DNA of 64,000 nt from Coptis chinensis (GCA_015680905.1 CM027378.1:76289501-76353500), one strand, 5' to 3'; shown: positions 23,476 to 36,101, counted from the stretch's first letter. The notes: generated by a model not told the origin, from the sequence alone. Numbers and translations: made by a program.

Positions 23476-24711
23476 TCAGTCCTCATAGATAGGGTTCTGT
23501 AAAAGGACTTCCTCCACATCAGGGGACATTAGCTCATGAAAATGTTTTAACCGTTGGCCATTGCCTTGAAAGGTACTATTGTCCTTGGGATTTACCAAGG
23601 TAATTACCCCACAAGGGGTGACTTCAGTAACCAAAAAAGGACAAGACCAACAGGTTTTTAATTTCCCTGGAAAAATATGTAGACGAGAGTTGTAAATCAA
23701 GACCTTTTGACTTACCACAAACTCCTTGCGCAATATCTGCTTATCATGAACACGTTTCATGTTAGCTTTATAATCCTTCGCGAGATCATAAGAATCGCTA
23801 CGAATTTCTTCAAGCTCATTCAATTGCAACTTGCATTTGACACCCGCCTCATCAAAATTAAAGTTAAGGCTTTTTATAGCCCACATAGCACGGTCCTCCA
23901 ATTCAACGGGCAAATGACAAGGCTTCCCAAATACAAGTCTAAAGGGAGACATACCTATAGGAGTTTTAAAAGTAGTCCTATACGCCCATAAGGCATCAGT
24001 TAGACGCTTCGACCAATCTTTCCTATAAGGATTTACAGTTGTTTCTAAAATCTTTTTGATTTCCCTATTAGAAACTTCTACTTGTCCACTAGTTTGTGGA
24101 TGATAAGGAGTTGCTACCTTATGTGTAACTCCATACTTTTTCACTAGAGATGCAACAGCTCTGTTGCAAAAATGTGTTCCACCATCACTAATGATGGCTT
24201 TAGGAATGCCAAATCGACAGAAAATATATTAACAAAAAACACAACTGTTTTATGGTCATTGCTACAACAAGCCATGGCCTCTATCCATTTAGACACATAG
24301 TTCACGGCAACTAGAATATATATAAAACCGTGGGAAACAGGAAAAGGACCCATGAAATCAATGCCTCATATGTCAAAAACTTCTACCACCATGATTGGAT
24401 TTAATGGCATCATGTTACGCTTCGTGATTCGCCCAAGTTGTTGGCAATGAACTTACAATGCACTTGAGCATCTTTAAAAAGAGTAGGCCAATAAAACCCA
24501 TATTGAAGAATCTTTACAGCTGTTTTCATACCACTAAAATGGTCACCACACTCTTTGTCATGGCAGAATGAGAGAACCTCATTATATTCCCATTGGGGAA
24601 TACAACGACGAATAATCTGATCCGCACAATACTTAAAAAGGTAGGGCTCATCCTAGTAGTATAGCTTGACTCTGGCCAAGAACTTCTTGCGTTCATTTCT
24701 TGACCAATCAT
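23476..24711 (-). pseudogene. E1 integrase
   Basis: The zinc-binding N-terminal part is degraded (24380-24711, several frames). The core starts at 24353 with '[25 protein letters not shown]' as separate blocks, shifts frame near 24210, and continues at 24144-23476 with '[11 protein letters not shown]', the Glu-bearing 'NREIKKIL', '[10 protein letters not shown]' and '[16 protein letters not shown]'. A C-terminal strand-rich module ends near 'PIYED'. The second catalytic Asp region ('SDGGTHF' in E2) is lost here through frameshifts. Integrase would join the element's cDNA to host DNA; this copy cannot be active. Confidence 0.8.
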
Positions 24712-24738
24712 AAGGAATAATATCAGAAGCTAAATAAT

Positions 24739-26322
24739 TCACAATGGCAGCATACCATGGTGCAGAAAAATAGCATACAGATGCTCATCAGGAAAAGAGT
24801 CAGATATGGACTCAGAATCACTATCATCGTCATTTGTAAGTCTAGATAAGTGGTCGGCAACAACGTTTTCGACCCCTCTTTTGTCCTTTATTTCTAATGT
24901 GAACTTTTGTAGGAGAAGAATCCATCGGATTAATCTTTGCTTAGCATCCTTCTTTGCGAGAAGGTACCTAAGGGCTGCATGGTCCGTGTAAACTAGAGTC
25001 TTAGAACCAACCAAATAAGGACGAAACTTATCTAAAGCATAAACGACAACTAAGAATTCTTTTTCAGTAGTTGTATAATTTCTTTGAGCAACGTTTAAAG
25101 TTTTACTAGCATAATAAATAACAGTGGACTTATTATCTAGTTTCTGTCCCAAGACAGCACCAACAACATAATCACTAGCATCACACATGAGTTCGAAAAG
25201 TTTAGACCAATCGGGAGGCTGTATAATGGATGCAGAGGTTAAGGCGACTTTTAAAGTTTCAAAAGCCTGTTTACAGATAAAATTAAAATCAAAGATGACA
25301 TCCTTTAAAAGCAGATTAGTTAAAGGCCTATCTATTTTTGAAAAATCTTTGATAAAGCGCCTATAAAAACCTGCATGGCCTAGAAAGGCTATAATATCAC
25401 AGACATTCCATGGTATAGGCAGAGTCACTATCTTATCTAGTTTGACCTTATCTACTTCGATGCCATCACTAGATACAATGTGACCTGACACTATTCCCTT
25501 TTTCACCATGAAATGACATTTTTCCCAATTCAAAACCAAACTCTTCTCTTCACACCGTGTCAAAACCTTAGACAGGTTAGACATGCAATCAGTGAAAGAG
25601 TCTCCATAGATAGAAAATTCATCCATGAAAACTTCCATGAAGCGTTATACCATGTCACTAAATATATGAAGCATACACCGCTGGAAGGTACCAGGAGCGT
25701 TACAAAGGCTAAAAGGCATTCGTTTATAGACATATGTTCCAAACGGACATGTGAATGTAGTCTTTTCTTGGTCATCAATATCAATAATAATTTGAAAATA
25801 GCCAGAGTAGCCATCCAAAAAACAATAAAAAGAATGATCAGCTAGACGTTCTAGCATCTAATCTATAAAGGGTCAAGGAAAATGATCCTTTCGTGTCATG
25901 GCATTTAAACGTCTGTAATCGATACAGATCTTCTATTTCATAGGACCATGCGTGGCAACATATTCACCCTTGGCATTACGTACCATGGTAATCCATGATT
26001 TCTTAGGAACCACATGAATGGGATTTACCCATTCGCTATCAGAGATTGGGTATATGATACCAGCATCGAGTAACCGTAAGACTTCTTCCCTAACCACCTC
26101 TTTCATGGCAGGGTTCAAGCGACACTGAGGTTCGCGAGAAGTCTTTGCGTTATCCTCCAAATGGATGCGATGAATGCAAACATCAATTCCCTTAATGTCA
26201 ACTAGGGACCAACCAATAGCAGAATGATGTTCCCTAATCACCCTAATCAAACGTGCCTCTTCCTCCTTAGATAACAGAGAAGATATTATTATCGGGTACC
26301 GGGTGACTACCATCCGGATCAA
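24739..26322 (-). pseudogene. E1 reverse transcriptase and RNase H
   Basis: Three frames together make the RT. 26322-25933 carries 'NPAMKEVVREEVLRLLDAG' and 'WVNPIHVVPKK'. 25857-25645 carries 'DGYSGYFQI' and 'PFSLCNAPGTFQ'. 25638-24739 carries '[10 protein letters not shown]', the thumb, and RNase H with 'FELMCDASD', 'ATLGQK'-like segment, '[12 protein letters not shown]' and '[12 protein letters not shown]'. The YxDD-type box reads FMDE rather than FMDD, so the second catalytic Asp is replaced by Glu. Stops between blocks and a frameshift after the protease also disable it. Confidence 0.85.
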
Positions 26323-27697
26323 GTTGAATATACTTTAACTTAGAAGGAAGAGTTTTAAGCACCGAGGTGGAAGGAATGTCGATAAATGCTTCTAGAGGAT
26401 CCTCATCATGAGTAATGAATACTTGCTTAGGCAGCAGGTCTTCAAATTCAGTAGATGAAGCAACAGAAGGGTCTACGATAAGTGTAGACTCGAAGATGGT
26501 GTTGACTTCCTCTAAGTAGGAGTCATTGGCGAAATCTGAACTTCCAAAAGAATGGAATTTATGCATCTGGTTTTTTGGAAACGTGTTATTAAAATAATCT
26601 TGAGCTAAGCTCTCAATTATGCTAACCTCCCCATGCACAGACAAATCTGATAATTGTTTCATCATTTTAAAAATATTTACCTCAACAGAAAGATGGCCAA
26701 AAGACAAGGACATCGAACCATTGCGGCAATTTATAAGCGCGTTGGCAGTTGCCAAGAAGGGACGCCCTAAAATGATTGGAACAGAGTCGTTAACGACTTT
26801 CGTATCGAGGATAACAAAATCAGCAGGATAGTAGAAATCCTGAACCTTAACAAGCACGTTTTCAACCACACCCTTAGGATACTTAATAGACCGATCCGCT
26901 AATTGCAACGTCATTTTAGTAGGTTGCATCTCTTGTAGACCTATTTGTTTGTATAGATAATATGAAAGTAAGTTAACACTCACCCCCAGGTCTAATAAAG
27001 CGGTCGTTGTGTGGGAATCTCTTAAGGTGCATTGTACAGTAGGACGACCAGGGTCCTTGTACTTAATGATTCCATTATGTTCTAGTAAAGTTGGAAACTG
27101 TTTAGTTAGAAAGGCGTCTTTAGGAATATTTGTTTTATGCCTAGTAGTGCACAACTCTTTAAGAAACTTAGCGTGGTGATGTAACTTTTTAATCGCTTCA
27201 AGAAAAGGAAGGTTTATTGTTAGATTTTTGAAAACTTCCCTAATCTCATCGTAATTTGTATCCTTGTTCAACATAGCTAATCTCTGGGGAAACGGTGATT
27301 TCTCTCTATATTTAGCGTATGGATCAACTGGATGTTTAACCTTTGCTTTTTGTTTCTTAGGTTGTGGTTTAACTGGTACCTCTACAGGGGTAGGATCTTC
27401 AGTTTCTACGTCGGTATCTAGTACAATATCTGGTGTAGGGACCATTGGTGGGGTAACTATAGGCATAGTTACATTGTTATCAACTACTTTGTCAGAATGG
27501 AGAGTGGTGATGGCATTTAGCTCACCTACATTTGCATTTTTCTTACTAGTATTATCGTTTACCTCAAATGTTGTGTTTGTTGTTTTAGGATTAGGTATCA
27601 CTTGTCTTGGAAACACACTTTTGGGTTGTACTTTCTCTTGTGCTAACTGCTGTAAGGAAAGTTGGATGGCTTGTAAAATATGTTGTTGGGATTGCAT
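26267..27697 (-). pseudogene. E1 gag C-terminus and aspartic protease
   Basis: A 476-codon open frame, the longest in the window. A Gln-rich start and a Pro/Val/Thr-rich linker precede a conserved block with 'RLAMLNKD' and 'LPFLEAIKK'. The retropepsin-like region follows with 'ALLDLGVSVNLLSYYLY' (the DLG-type active site usual in Athila elements) and 'IILGRPFLATANALIN'. A long acidic tail leads to 'DPDGSHPV', where a small duplication ('gggtacc') shifts the frame relative to E2 and ends the ORF just before RT. Confidence 0.85.
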
Positions 27698-27766
27698 AAA
27701 GGCGTCAAAACAATCCGGTTGTGGAGGAGTGTTAGCTATAGGTTGTGTGCCAAGAACTATGTCACG

Positions 27767-29043
27767 TTAATTATTAATGGGTGGGTTGTGATAGTTATTA
27801 TTTACCGGAACGATACCTCTATTACCATTATAATTATTATTGTTATAATCATTATAATTACCCTGACCTTGTCCTTGACCTTGTCTTTGTCGTGGTGGAG
27901 CTTGGTTGTAATTGTTTGCTGGCTTAACATTTTGATTATTAAACCCTAGAGGTGTTACTTGTTGATTATTTCTCCAACTGAAGTTGGGATGTTGTCTCCA
28001 AGGGGCGTTAGGAATAGGATAACTATTAATTGAGCAAACATTATCTTGTTGTGATGTTTGTTGTTCATAAATGAGAGGACAATAGGAGTCGAGATGCTCA
28101 GGACTCAAACAGAAATTACATGGATTGGAGTTGACATTCATGATAGGGATATGCTTTTGTTGAACATAAATAACATCTACCTTTTTAGTGAGAGATTCAA
28201 TTAAAGGTTTTAGTTCAGGATTGGGTTTAATCTCAAACATACCGGCGGCCTTAACTGTTGTAGAAGAACTAGCAGAGTGGAAGATATCGTCACTACCCCC
28301 CAGTTATTATTATGCTTTGTTTGATGTTCTAAAAATTTATAAGCCTCTAAGGCTCCTTTACTGAGGAAACTACCCCCATTCATTATGTCAAGCACCTCTT
28401 TGTGGTTGTGTAATAGTCCCTTGAAAAAGGCATGAGCTAACGTGTCTTTCACGAGGTTATGGTGTGGACACTCTATAAGAAGATCGGTGAAACGATTCCA
28501 AACCTCTGAAAATGATTCATGAGGATTCTGTCGAAAGAAATGAATCTTGGAAAGCATTTTATCTGTCTTCAGTGGTGGGTAAAAATATTCCATAAATAAT
28601 TGAACAAGTTTGGCCCATGAGTCCACGGAATTAGGCGCTTGGGCAGTTAACCAAGATGCCACCTTATCGGCTAAGGTGAAAGGAAACACCCTTAGTTTAA
28701 TTTGTTCAGCACCAACCGTAGGATGGTGGAATGTGGTAAGGAATTGTTCAATCCTACGCATGTGCTGATAATGTTCATGAAAAACGGGTAACAAATTAAA
28801 TATATTTGGGGGGATTCGAAAATCCCCCACTGGGTATGCAAGAACGATGCAAGATTTTAGGCTATCGTTCAAGGCTTTGTAAAAGTCAGAGAGAGGAGAC
28901 TCTCTTTCTTCAGCCATTATATCAGGTGTAGTGTGTGGTATACTAGCTAGAGGTGTTGTGAGTGGTATACTAGAAAGGCGTGTTTGTTGACGTTGTCGGT
29001 TTATTACGTTAGGCGTTTTTCTTCTACTCGACCTTAATCTCAT
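27767..29043 (-). pseudogene. E1 gag
   Basis: The ATG at 29041-29043 gives 'MRLRSSRRK', also found at the start of E2 gag. The retrotransposon-gag domain lies at about residues 90-230 ('RVFPFTLADKVASWL', 'LVQLFMEYFYPP', 'ESFSEVWNRF', 'HAFFKGL'). A frameshift near 28250 leads into 28240-27767, with a CX2CX4HX4C knuckle ('CNFCLSPEHLDSYC') and a Gln/Asn/Tyr-rich end. Gag forms the cytoplasmic particle that packages element RNA. Compared with E2 it lacks three residues after 'PVFH', where the other copies have a Gly-Leu-Asp segment. Confidence 0.85.
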
Positions 29044-29280
29044 GCAAGGTTCAGACCAATCTTAACTAAACACGACAATACTCAAAACAATCCAAATATG
29101 CTAGTATAAACCTCTAATAGGAGATGCGAAGAGTGGAAGGAAGAAGTACCTGAATGCCTCCTTGCTTCGCTTATGAATAGTATCTTGTTTACGCGAGCTC
29201 AGTGTGTGTAACAAGTTAGAAACATTGAATAACTTGAAGTAATGGAAATTTGAACTAACTAGTGGAAATTGGGCGACTCG

Positions 29281-29520
29281 GAAGAGGGCGCGGGGTGCAC
29301 TCTGAAGTAGCCTAGGGTAGGCGCGGGGTTCGCTCTGGTTAAGCCTTGGGAGGGCGTAGGGTGCGCTCGTGCCTTAGCGGATGTCCAGGCACTTCAGCGT
29401 GGTGCGCCTTGATTTTGTCTAGGATGGGCGAAGTGCTTCGTGTCCGACTTCGAGGTCCAGGCACTTTGGCGCGGGGTGCGCTCCACTTTTGGCCTACAAG
29501 GGCGCGGCTCAATGTATTCC
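29281..29520 (-). promoter_or_regulatory. GC-motif leader upstream of E1 gag
   Basis: About five copies of a motif like GGCGCGGGGTGCGCTC (plus strand) lie between the primer site and gag. They have the same family and spacing as the arrays upstream of ORFa and ORFb. Confidence 0.45.
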
Positions 29521-29643
29521 TGCGAAAAAAAAATCAATTCCGAAGCAAACAGCCACAGTTAAACAAACAAGGGTGGGTGGGTTTAATAGGACTTTGGGAA
29601 GACTAACAATACTAACAAAAATAATTCTAAAGTGAACTAAGAT

Positions 29644-29656
29644 GGCAGCGGTGCCA
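29644..29656 (-). other. Primer-binding site of E1
   Basis: Minus strand TGGCACCGCTGCC starts two bases inside the 5' LTR edge. It matches the 3' end of plant tRNA-Asp (complement TGGCGCCGTTGCC) with two mismatches, as expected for Athila elements. Confidence 0.75.
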
Positions 29657-29658
29657 TT

Positions 29659-31189
29659 TGATAAATAAGGTAAAAGGCTAGTTTTACCTACGCATAAGCG
29701 ATTAAACTCAACGCAAGTAAAACTAAACTATTTTACGCTTGTGTTATCAAAGTTTTTCTACACTCTCGATGCTATTGTACTAAGTGGAGTAGAGAATTTG
29801 TTCCACTCCTAGTTTTTTAGAATTAACGTTTATTAAGATTATCAGTCTATCAAAGTTAATGAGAGTAACACGAAAATTATACTACGATGGAAATTATGCT
29901 AATAAGATACGATAATTCAACTATGGAATGCTAAATTGATACTATGATAAGGAATTAGGGGGGATTGATTCCACCTTAACTCGACTTAATTTACTAACGA
30001 AGAATCGTCGTAATCCGAATTGAAATACTTTCACATAACAATTGGGTCTTCCTAATTCCTAGTTGTTCATGGTAATCTCTACCAACTAACAACTAACATG
30101 TGAAACAATCAAATCCATTCTCATGGTGAACTAATTGTTTTCTAGAATGGAATGGATTATTACGTCTATTCTACACTAATCGAAATCAAGTTTTCATCAA
30201 AGCTTCTTCAACCCCCTCTAATGGAGGTTTTAGTCTAGAATCATTACACTATCACTTCTCAAACAAGAACACATAGAACAACCCATTATTGGATAAATGA
30301 TTAACTTATAAATCTAATTTGAACAATAATAATGATGATTCCAAATGAACTAAAACAAGATTTAAAACCAAATTAGCACTAATATTATGAATACTAATTA
30401 TCAATGGAGACAAACAAATTATGAATTTAAGACAACTAAATCTAAATAAGAATTGAATCAATAATCTAAATTGAAATGAAGAACTACTACTTATTATAAA
30501 ACTAAAATCTGATTCTAACTAATAATCTACTTGTTCTAACTAATTAATTCAATGTAAAACTACTAGATCTAAAACTTATTTTCTAATGGCTGCCTAAAAA
30601 GCTAGATGCTTAAGAGTTAAGTCTTGTGTCTTCAAATGGAGGAGACAAGATCCACTTTTTCATGCATGGGTTGAGGAGCCATGTTTTGGGCCGGAAAATC
30701 GAGCCCAAAACCTAAATTCTTCAGTCCACAGAGGCCTTTCCAGTTGGATTTGACTTCAATAGAAATTTCGTCCACTTCTGCTCCTCTGATTGGGTCAAGG
30801 TTTGAACCACTGGAAAGCTCTTTCCAAGACGGTCATTTTGACATAAGGTAGGCCTAATTCTGAGGTCTGAGTCCAAAGATACAGTCTTCAAAAGTTCTAC
30901 TGATTTTTGTGTGTTGTTTCTGCCCGCGTTGACTTTGACTTTTCAGCTTTGACCGGGCTTTTTAAAGGCTTTTCCTTCTTGAATCTTGGCCTTTAATCAC
31001 AGAACTCCTTAGAAACCAACCCTTGCTCCTTTATCTCGCAAAAGTGACACATTTATGTACATAATTGACTCCAATGCCTGAAATACATAAAAGCACGTAA
31101 TCAGCATTAACTCTTATTTATTACTCGCATAATAGGTCTAAAAGTATTATTGTTAAGGGGTTAAAACTACAGTTTTGGGGTCTTATCAG
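29659..31189 (-). repeat. 5' LTR of E1
   Basis: 1531 bases from TGATAAATAAGG to GTCTTATCA, a full-length match to 16523-18052. It directly neighbours the primer site on its left, which fixes the orientation. Confidence 0.9.
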
Positions 31190-31808
31190 CATACAACCGA
31201 TAGTTTATCAAGCATGCAATAATAATTTGAAAAAAATCCATAGATATGATTAAGCACATTGCTAAATAAATAATGCCCAAACAAGTTGGAAGGGTGGGAT
31301 TCACGATAAACAACATAGCAAATGCCAAAAATTAAACCAACTTTAAATTTAAATAATAAACAAACACAGAATTCAATAGTAACTGCTTAACTACAACTGG
31401 AAATAAAAATAAACTAAATTAGGGAAATATCTTTGAAATAATACAAATGAACTAGCCACGCGCTGAGGAAGGTCTAGAACCATCTGTCCTACTTCTACGA
31501 CGCTCACGCCTTCCGAGGCCAGAAGATGAAGAACCATCGTGAGATGGTAGGCGTTGCAGAACTTATTCTTGAAACGTGCGTTGTTTTTCCATAAAGACAT
31601 CCATTACTTCCCAATGCTCCGTATTTCTCTAGACGAGAATCTCCATGTTATCCTGGATGTCCTGGTGACTATCACTGAGCAATTGAATATTCTGCTGCAG
31701 CTTAGCTTGGTTACTGATAATGGTACCCTACCTAGTCTAAAGGGCCTCACAGAGGTCATCCAGGGAACATTGGCTTGTTCGAATCATCTCATACTGAGTA
31801 TGGAGAGT

Positions 31809-32621
31809 TCACAGGCCCCGATGAAGTAAGGAGAAACGGGCTCTTTCAGTAGTAGCCAACTCCAAAGCTCCTACATCAAAACAGGCAGCATCGTCCTCCT
31901 CCTCCGATTCCATTTCAGTAGCCAACACCTCAGGCATATTCCAATCATTCTGAACACACTCTCTATAAATTCGTGCATTCTCATGCACTTTCAACTTAAC
32001 CTTACTCGAACCTGGCACACATCCCCATAACAACATTAACTTTGTTATCAAAATAAGGAAAGTGGCGGTAGTACCACCAACTCCAATAATCTCATTAATC
32101 ATAAACTTAAGCAAACAAAACCCATACCTTATATTCTGTAGGGTCCACAGAATGTGCAGACAATTCGAATTGATGTCACAGGCTTTCGTGGTGGCAATGA
32201 CGTTCCTGCTAACCCACTGAGCCACAGCCAGCTGGTTCTTCCTCGGAGACGACTGACGAACACAGTGCAAACTCGGATTGTAACGTCCTTCCAAGACCGT
32301 CTCCGTCATTAGCGGTCCTATACCCCCGAACTGAGATTGCTGCATTATGATGACAACATTTCTTTCCTCAATGCTAGTTATCTCAGCCAACCTCCCTCTA
32401 GTTAATTCCCTCTGACCATCATCCAAATCCATAAAAACCCTATTACCTCCAACCTTCTTATTCTTGTAAAAAGACAAGAGCAAATCCAGATAGTAAAAAT
32501 CCTCAGTCGAATACCACAACCCATCCTACTTCCTAATGTGCATTTTTGTATTGAAAAACGGTGTAAACTGAGCACTGATAAAAACTTGTCTAGGAAGGAT
32601 TTTAGGGGTGTGAGGATTCAT
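31809..32621 (-). pseudogene. E2 ORFa
   Basis: The ATG at 32619-32621 opens 'MNPHTPKILPRQVFISAQF', followed by one in-frame stop (after 'HIRK') and a long open frame from 32519 to 31809. Recognisable blocks are 'LDLLLSFYKNKK', 'VLEGRYNPSLHCVRQ', 'AQWVSRNVI', 'CLHILWTLQN' and an acidic C-terminal patch ('EMESEEEDDAA'). It is the best preserved ORFa in the window and is closely matched by E1. The same N-terminus reappears in inverted orientation at 45546-46280. The function is unknown. Confidence 0.6.
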
Positions 32622-32699
32622 GACGATCTAGAATTGAAATTTTTGGTGATGGGGAAGGTGTGTTATGAATGAAAATGAATCGGTTCAAATTTTGGGGGC

Positions 32700-33250
32700 A
32701 GCTGTGTAGAGGTAAGAGTGCGGGTACGCTTTGATTGGTCCTTGTCAGAGGGCATGCGCGCTCAGGGTTTTTCAAGGTCAGTAGGTGTTTAGTAATGGAG
32801 GCAAAAAAAGAGAAGAAACAACGTGGGTTTCTTATTTAAATAAGGGGTCACATGCGTGGCACGTGACCTAGTAGGGTTTTTTTTAGCTTTTGGGCCCAAG
32901 CCCAAAACAAAATAGATAATACCCATCCTGTCTTATGCCTCGTATATTGTAAAACTGAAATCCCTAATTTGTTAACAGTCCAATTTTTACGAATGAGCTA
33001 TGAAAATTATCAGCATAGAAAATGCAATTCAATGATCTATATCAAACTCAATTCTAACCGTGGTTGACATATAAGAAGATGGAAAACGTCTCGAAGTGGA
33101 TGAATGACATAAGTTATGTGATCAAAAGAAATCTAAATGTATAGATAGTGTCAACCCGAATCAAATTACGACTAAACGGTATAAACAACAATAATAGGAG
33201 GTTGAGTGATCAAGAAAGGGAAAGACCAACACCCTACCCCCAAACAAATT
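32700..33250 (-). promoter_or_regulatory. E2 spacer between integrase and ORFa with PPT-like run
   Basis: It contains a polypurine-like sequence (minus strand TTTGTTTGGGGGTAGGG, about 33233-33249) and two GC-rich motif copies at about 32718 and 32750. The corresponding E1 spacer has CCTCACCCCCAAAC at 23114-23127. These resemble the true polypurine tract but lie in the interior. Confidence 0.45.
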
Positions 33251-33666
33251 TTTGAAAATAAGGTTTAGAAAATTTGTTTTAAACGTGGGTCTTTTAAAGT
33301 CAGATTCCCGAGACTTGCTAGATTACTGTTTATAAGATTTTAAGATTTTTGTATTTTTTATGAATAAGATTTAATATAAAGGAAAACAATAAAAACAAAA
33401 AAGACATAACTCACTCCATAGAGAAACATGACTAAAAAACCGTGAAAATATACAAGAGTGGAAAGCGTAAATTACGTTAACTGTGGACTTATGATCTGGT
33501 ACTTACAGCCACATACTCCAAAGGAGGGCCCGATTACCTTAATGGTGCACTTACCAATATATGAAAATGAAAGGAAGTACACAAAACCTCAAAGGTCAGT
33601 CTTCATAGACAGGATCATGTAAAAGGACATTCTCCACATCTGGGGACAATAACTCGTGAAAATGTT

Positions 33667-34860
33667 TTAATCGTTAAGTTGTCCATTGACTTGAAAGGTA
33701 CTGTTGTCCTTAGGATTTACCAAGATGATTGCCCCGTGAGGGGCGACTTCAGTAAACGGAAAATGACCAGACCAACGAGTTTTTAATTTTCCTGGGAAAA
33801 TATGCAAACGTGAGTTGTAAAGCAAAACCTTTTGACCGACTACAAACTCTTTACGCAAAATCTGTCTATCATGAACGCGTTTCATGTTAGCTTTATAATC
33901 TTTCGTGAGATCATAAGAATCGCTACGGAGTTCTTCAAACTCATTTAATTGTAATTTGCGCTTGACACCTGCCTCATCAATATTGAAGTTAAGGCTTTTA
34001 ATAGCCTACATAGCACGGTGCTCCAATTCAACGGGCAAGTGACAAGGTTTTCCAAACACAAGTCTAAAGCGAGACATTCCTATAGGAGTTTTAAAAGCCG
34101 TCCTATATGCCCATAAGGCATCTGTTAGATGCTTAGACCAATCTTTTCTATCAGGATTTACAGTCGTTTTTAATATTTTTTTAATTTCTCTATTAGAGAC
34201 TTCTACTTGGCCACTAGTTTGCGGATGATAAGGAGTTGCCAACTTATGGGTAACTCTGTATTTCTTAACTAAGGACACAACAACTTTATTGCAAAAATGA
34301 GTTCCACCATCACTGATGATGGCTTTAGGGATGCCAAAACGGGAGAAAATGTATTCCTTAATGAAAAACACAACTATCTTGTAGTCATTGCTACGGCAAG
34401 CCATGGCCTCTATCCATTTGGAAACGTAGTCCATGACAACAAGAATATAAATAAATCCATGGGAAACAGGAAAATAACCCATGAAATCAATGCTCCATAC
34501 ATCAAAAATTTCTACTATCATGATGGGATTTAACGGCATCATATTACATTTAGTTATTCGCCCAAGTTGTTGGCAACGAACATACGTCATACAGTGTACT
34601 TGGGCATCTTTAAAAAGAGTAGGGCAATAAAAATCACATTGACAAACTTTAGCTGCCGTTTTCATACCACTAAAATGGCCACCATACTCTTTCTCATGGC
34701 AGAAGGATAAAACTTCATTATATTCCCACTGGGAAATACAACGATGAATAATCTGATCCGCACAATATTTAAAAATGTAAGGCTCTTCCCAGTAATATGA
34801 CTTAAGCCTGGCCAAAACTTTCTTACATTCTATTTTTAACCAAACATCAGGAATAATATT
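33667..34860 (-). pseudogene. E2 integrase
   Basis: A 269-codon frame (34006-34815) holds most of the zinc finger ('[11 protein letters not shown]', 'CMTYVRC') and the whole catalytic core. The first Asp is in 'WSIDFMGYF', the second in 'ISDGGTHF' and the Glu in 'NREIKKIL', so the D,D(35)E residues are present. A stop near 34006 separates the C-terminal module (33667-33885, 'KMKRVHDRQIL', '[14 protein letters not shown]'). It is better preserved than in E1. The CACTA transposon separates it from RT-RNase H. Confidence 0.8.
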
Positions 34861-35951
34861 AGAGCTAAATAATTCACAATGTCGGCATACTAAGGTGCCA
34901 AAAAAATAGAATAGAGATGCTCATTAGGAAAAAAAATCAGGAATGGACTCAGAATCACTATCACTGTCATTTGTTAGCCTAGATAAGTGGTCAGCAACTA
35001 CATTTTCGACCACTACTACAAAAATGCAAATAGATAGCATTCATTCAATAGCACTTATAAAAAAACGCTATGAAAAATTTGGAGATAGCGTTTGTTGATT
35101 TAGTGCTATGAAAATTTTCAACTTGACAACTTACAATTGCGTTTGGACGAATAGCGCTATATAATTGATTGCGTTTTTGGACCAAATGCTATTGTACGTC
35201 AGCAGGCCCAATTTTTAAGCCCACTCAAACGAAAATCCAAAATTTAAGCCCGGCGCTTATTTTTTTCCCAATTTTCGCTCATTCCAAATTGAGAAAACCC
35301 CCGTACTCACTGAGGCAAAACAGCACCACCGTTTTCCACCACCTCCAAACCCCCGTACCCACACTGTAAAACCTTACCTCTTTTCTGAAATGACGGTATC
35401 TCACATCATAATACACAACAATCTAGTATCAGACGAACCAGGTCGAGGAGGAGAGCTTGAAGGAGGAAGACAAACCAGGTAAGATGGGTCTGATTTCGGT
35501 TTGATTTCTCTATATTCTAATTTGTTTAAGCACAAATTCTAATTGTTTTTCGTTTTGGGGTTTTCAATTTGGGAGTTATAGGTGCAGCCTTAGCTTAAAT
35601 GAGGTATCTTTGGAATTTGAGGTACGTATTTTTTTTTTGTTCAATTCAATCTGATGTTTTTTTTTTGTTTGCAAGAGGAACTATTGTCTTCCTTTCTTCA
35701 GCTAAAATATGAAAAATTGATGCCTAGACTTGAAGAAGAATATTGGATAAGAAATAAATTTTAAGTGTTTGTGTTGGTGGGTTTTTTGTGTTGTGCCACA
35801 AAATGGGTTTCAAACATGACTGGAAAGTCTATGAGTTACTTAAATTATATACAAGGTTTGTTAAACTAATAGTGTGAAAGATTAGTTGTGAAAGTTAAAT
35901 TAAGTCTGAATATTGTGAAAGTAAGTGTGGTTTGTCCTTATTTTATAGTTT

Positions 35952-36101
35952 CTTTTCGGTGGTAAACCTGTTTTCTCCGCTAAGATTCAAGACTACACCA
36001 ATGAGGTCATTGTCGACCTATCCCATGGATTGATCAATCCGAATGACGCACCCACATGTGTAGAAATGAAGGAAACGATTTCAAGGCTTCTTACGAAATA
36101 A
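35952..36101 (+). other. Exon-like open stretch inside the CACTA element
   Basis: After a good acceptor (TCCTTATTTTATAG, ending near 35949) one frame stays open for about 49 codons to a stop, with the composition of a soluble protein: it begins 'LFGGKPVFSAKIQDYTNE' and ends 'EMKETISRLLTK'. This may be a captured host exon, which is common in CACTA elements, or a relic of the transposon's own gene. No family is recognised. Confidence 0.25.

Larger units (their letters stand above)
16523..31189 (-). mobile_element. Complete Athila-like retrotransposon E1, nested in E2
   Basis: The element is 14,667 bases with two LTRs of about 1530 bases (16523-18052 and 29659-31189), a primer site at 29644-29656 and a polypurine tract at 18053. 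Flanks are ACATA on the left and GCATA on the right, a target duplication with one mismatch. Order on the minus strand: gag, protease, RT-RNase H, integrase, ORFa, ORFb. The E2 sequences on either side (ORFa at 31809-32621 and ORFb at 15160-16005) are parts of one interrupted element. Frameshifts in every gene make it non-autonomous now. Confidence 0.9.

Noticed and set aside
24526-24711. 61-codon minus-strand frame as a separate gene
   Set aside because: By comparison with E2 it is a wrong-frame reading of the degraded integrase zinc-finger region.
27264-27770. 168-codon plus-strand frame rich in Cys, Gly and Thr
   Set aside because: It is the mirror of the low-complexity Thr/Pro/Val linker in E1 gag-protease on the minus strand. 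The equivalent mirror frame occurs in E2 (42897-43241).
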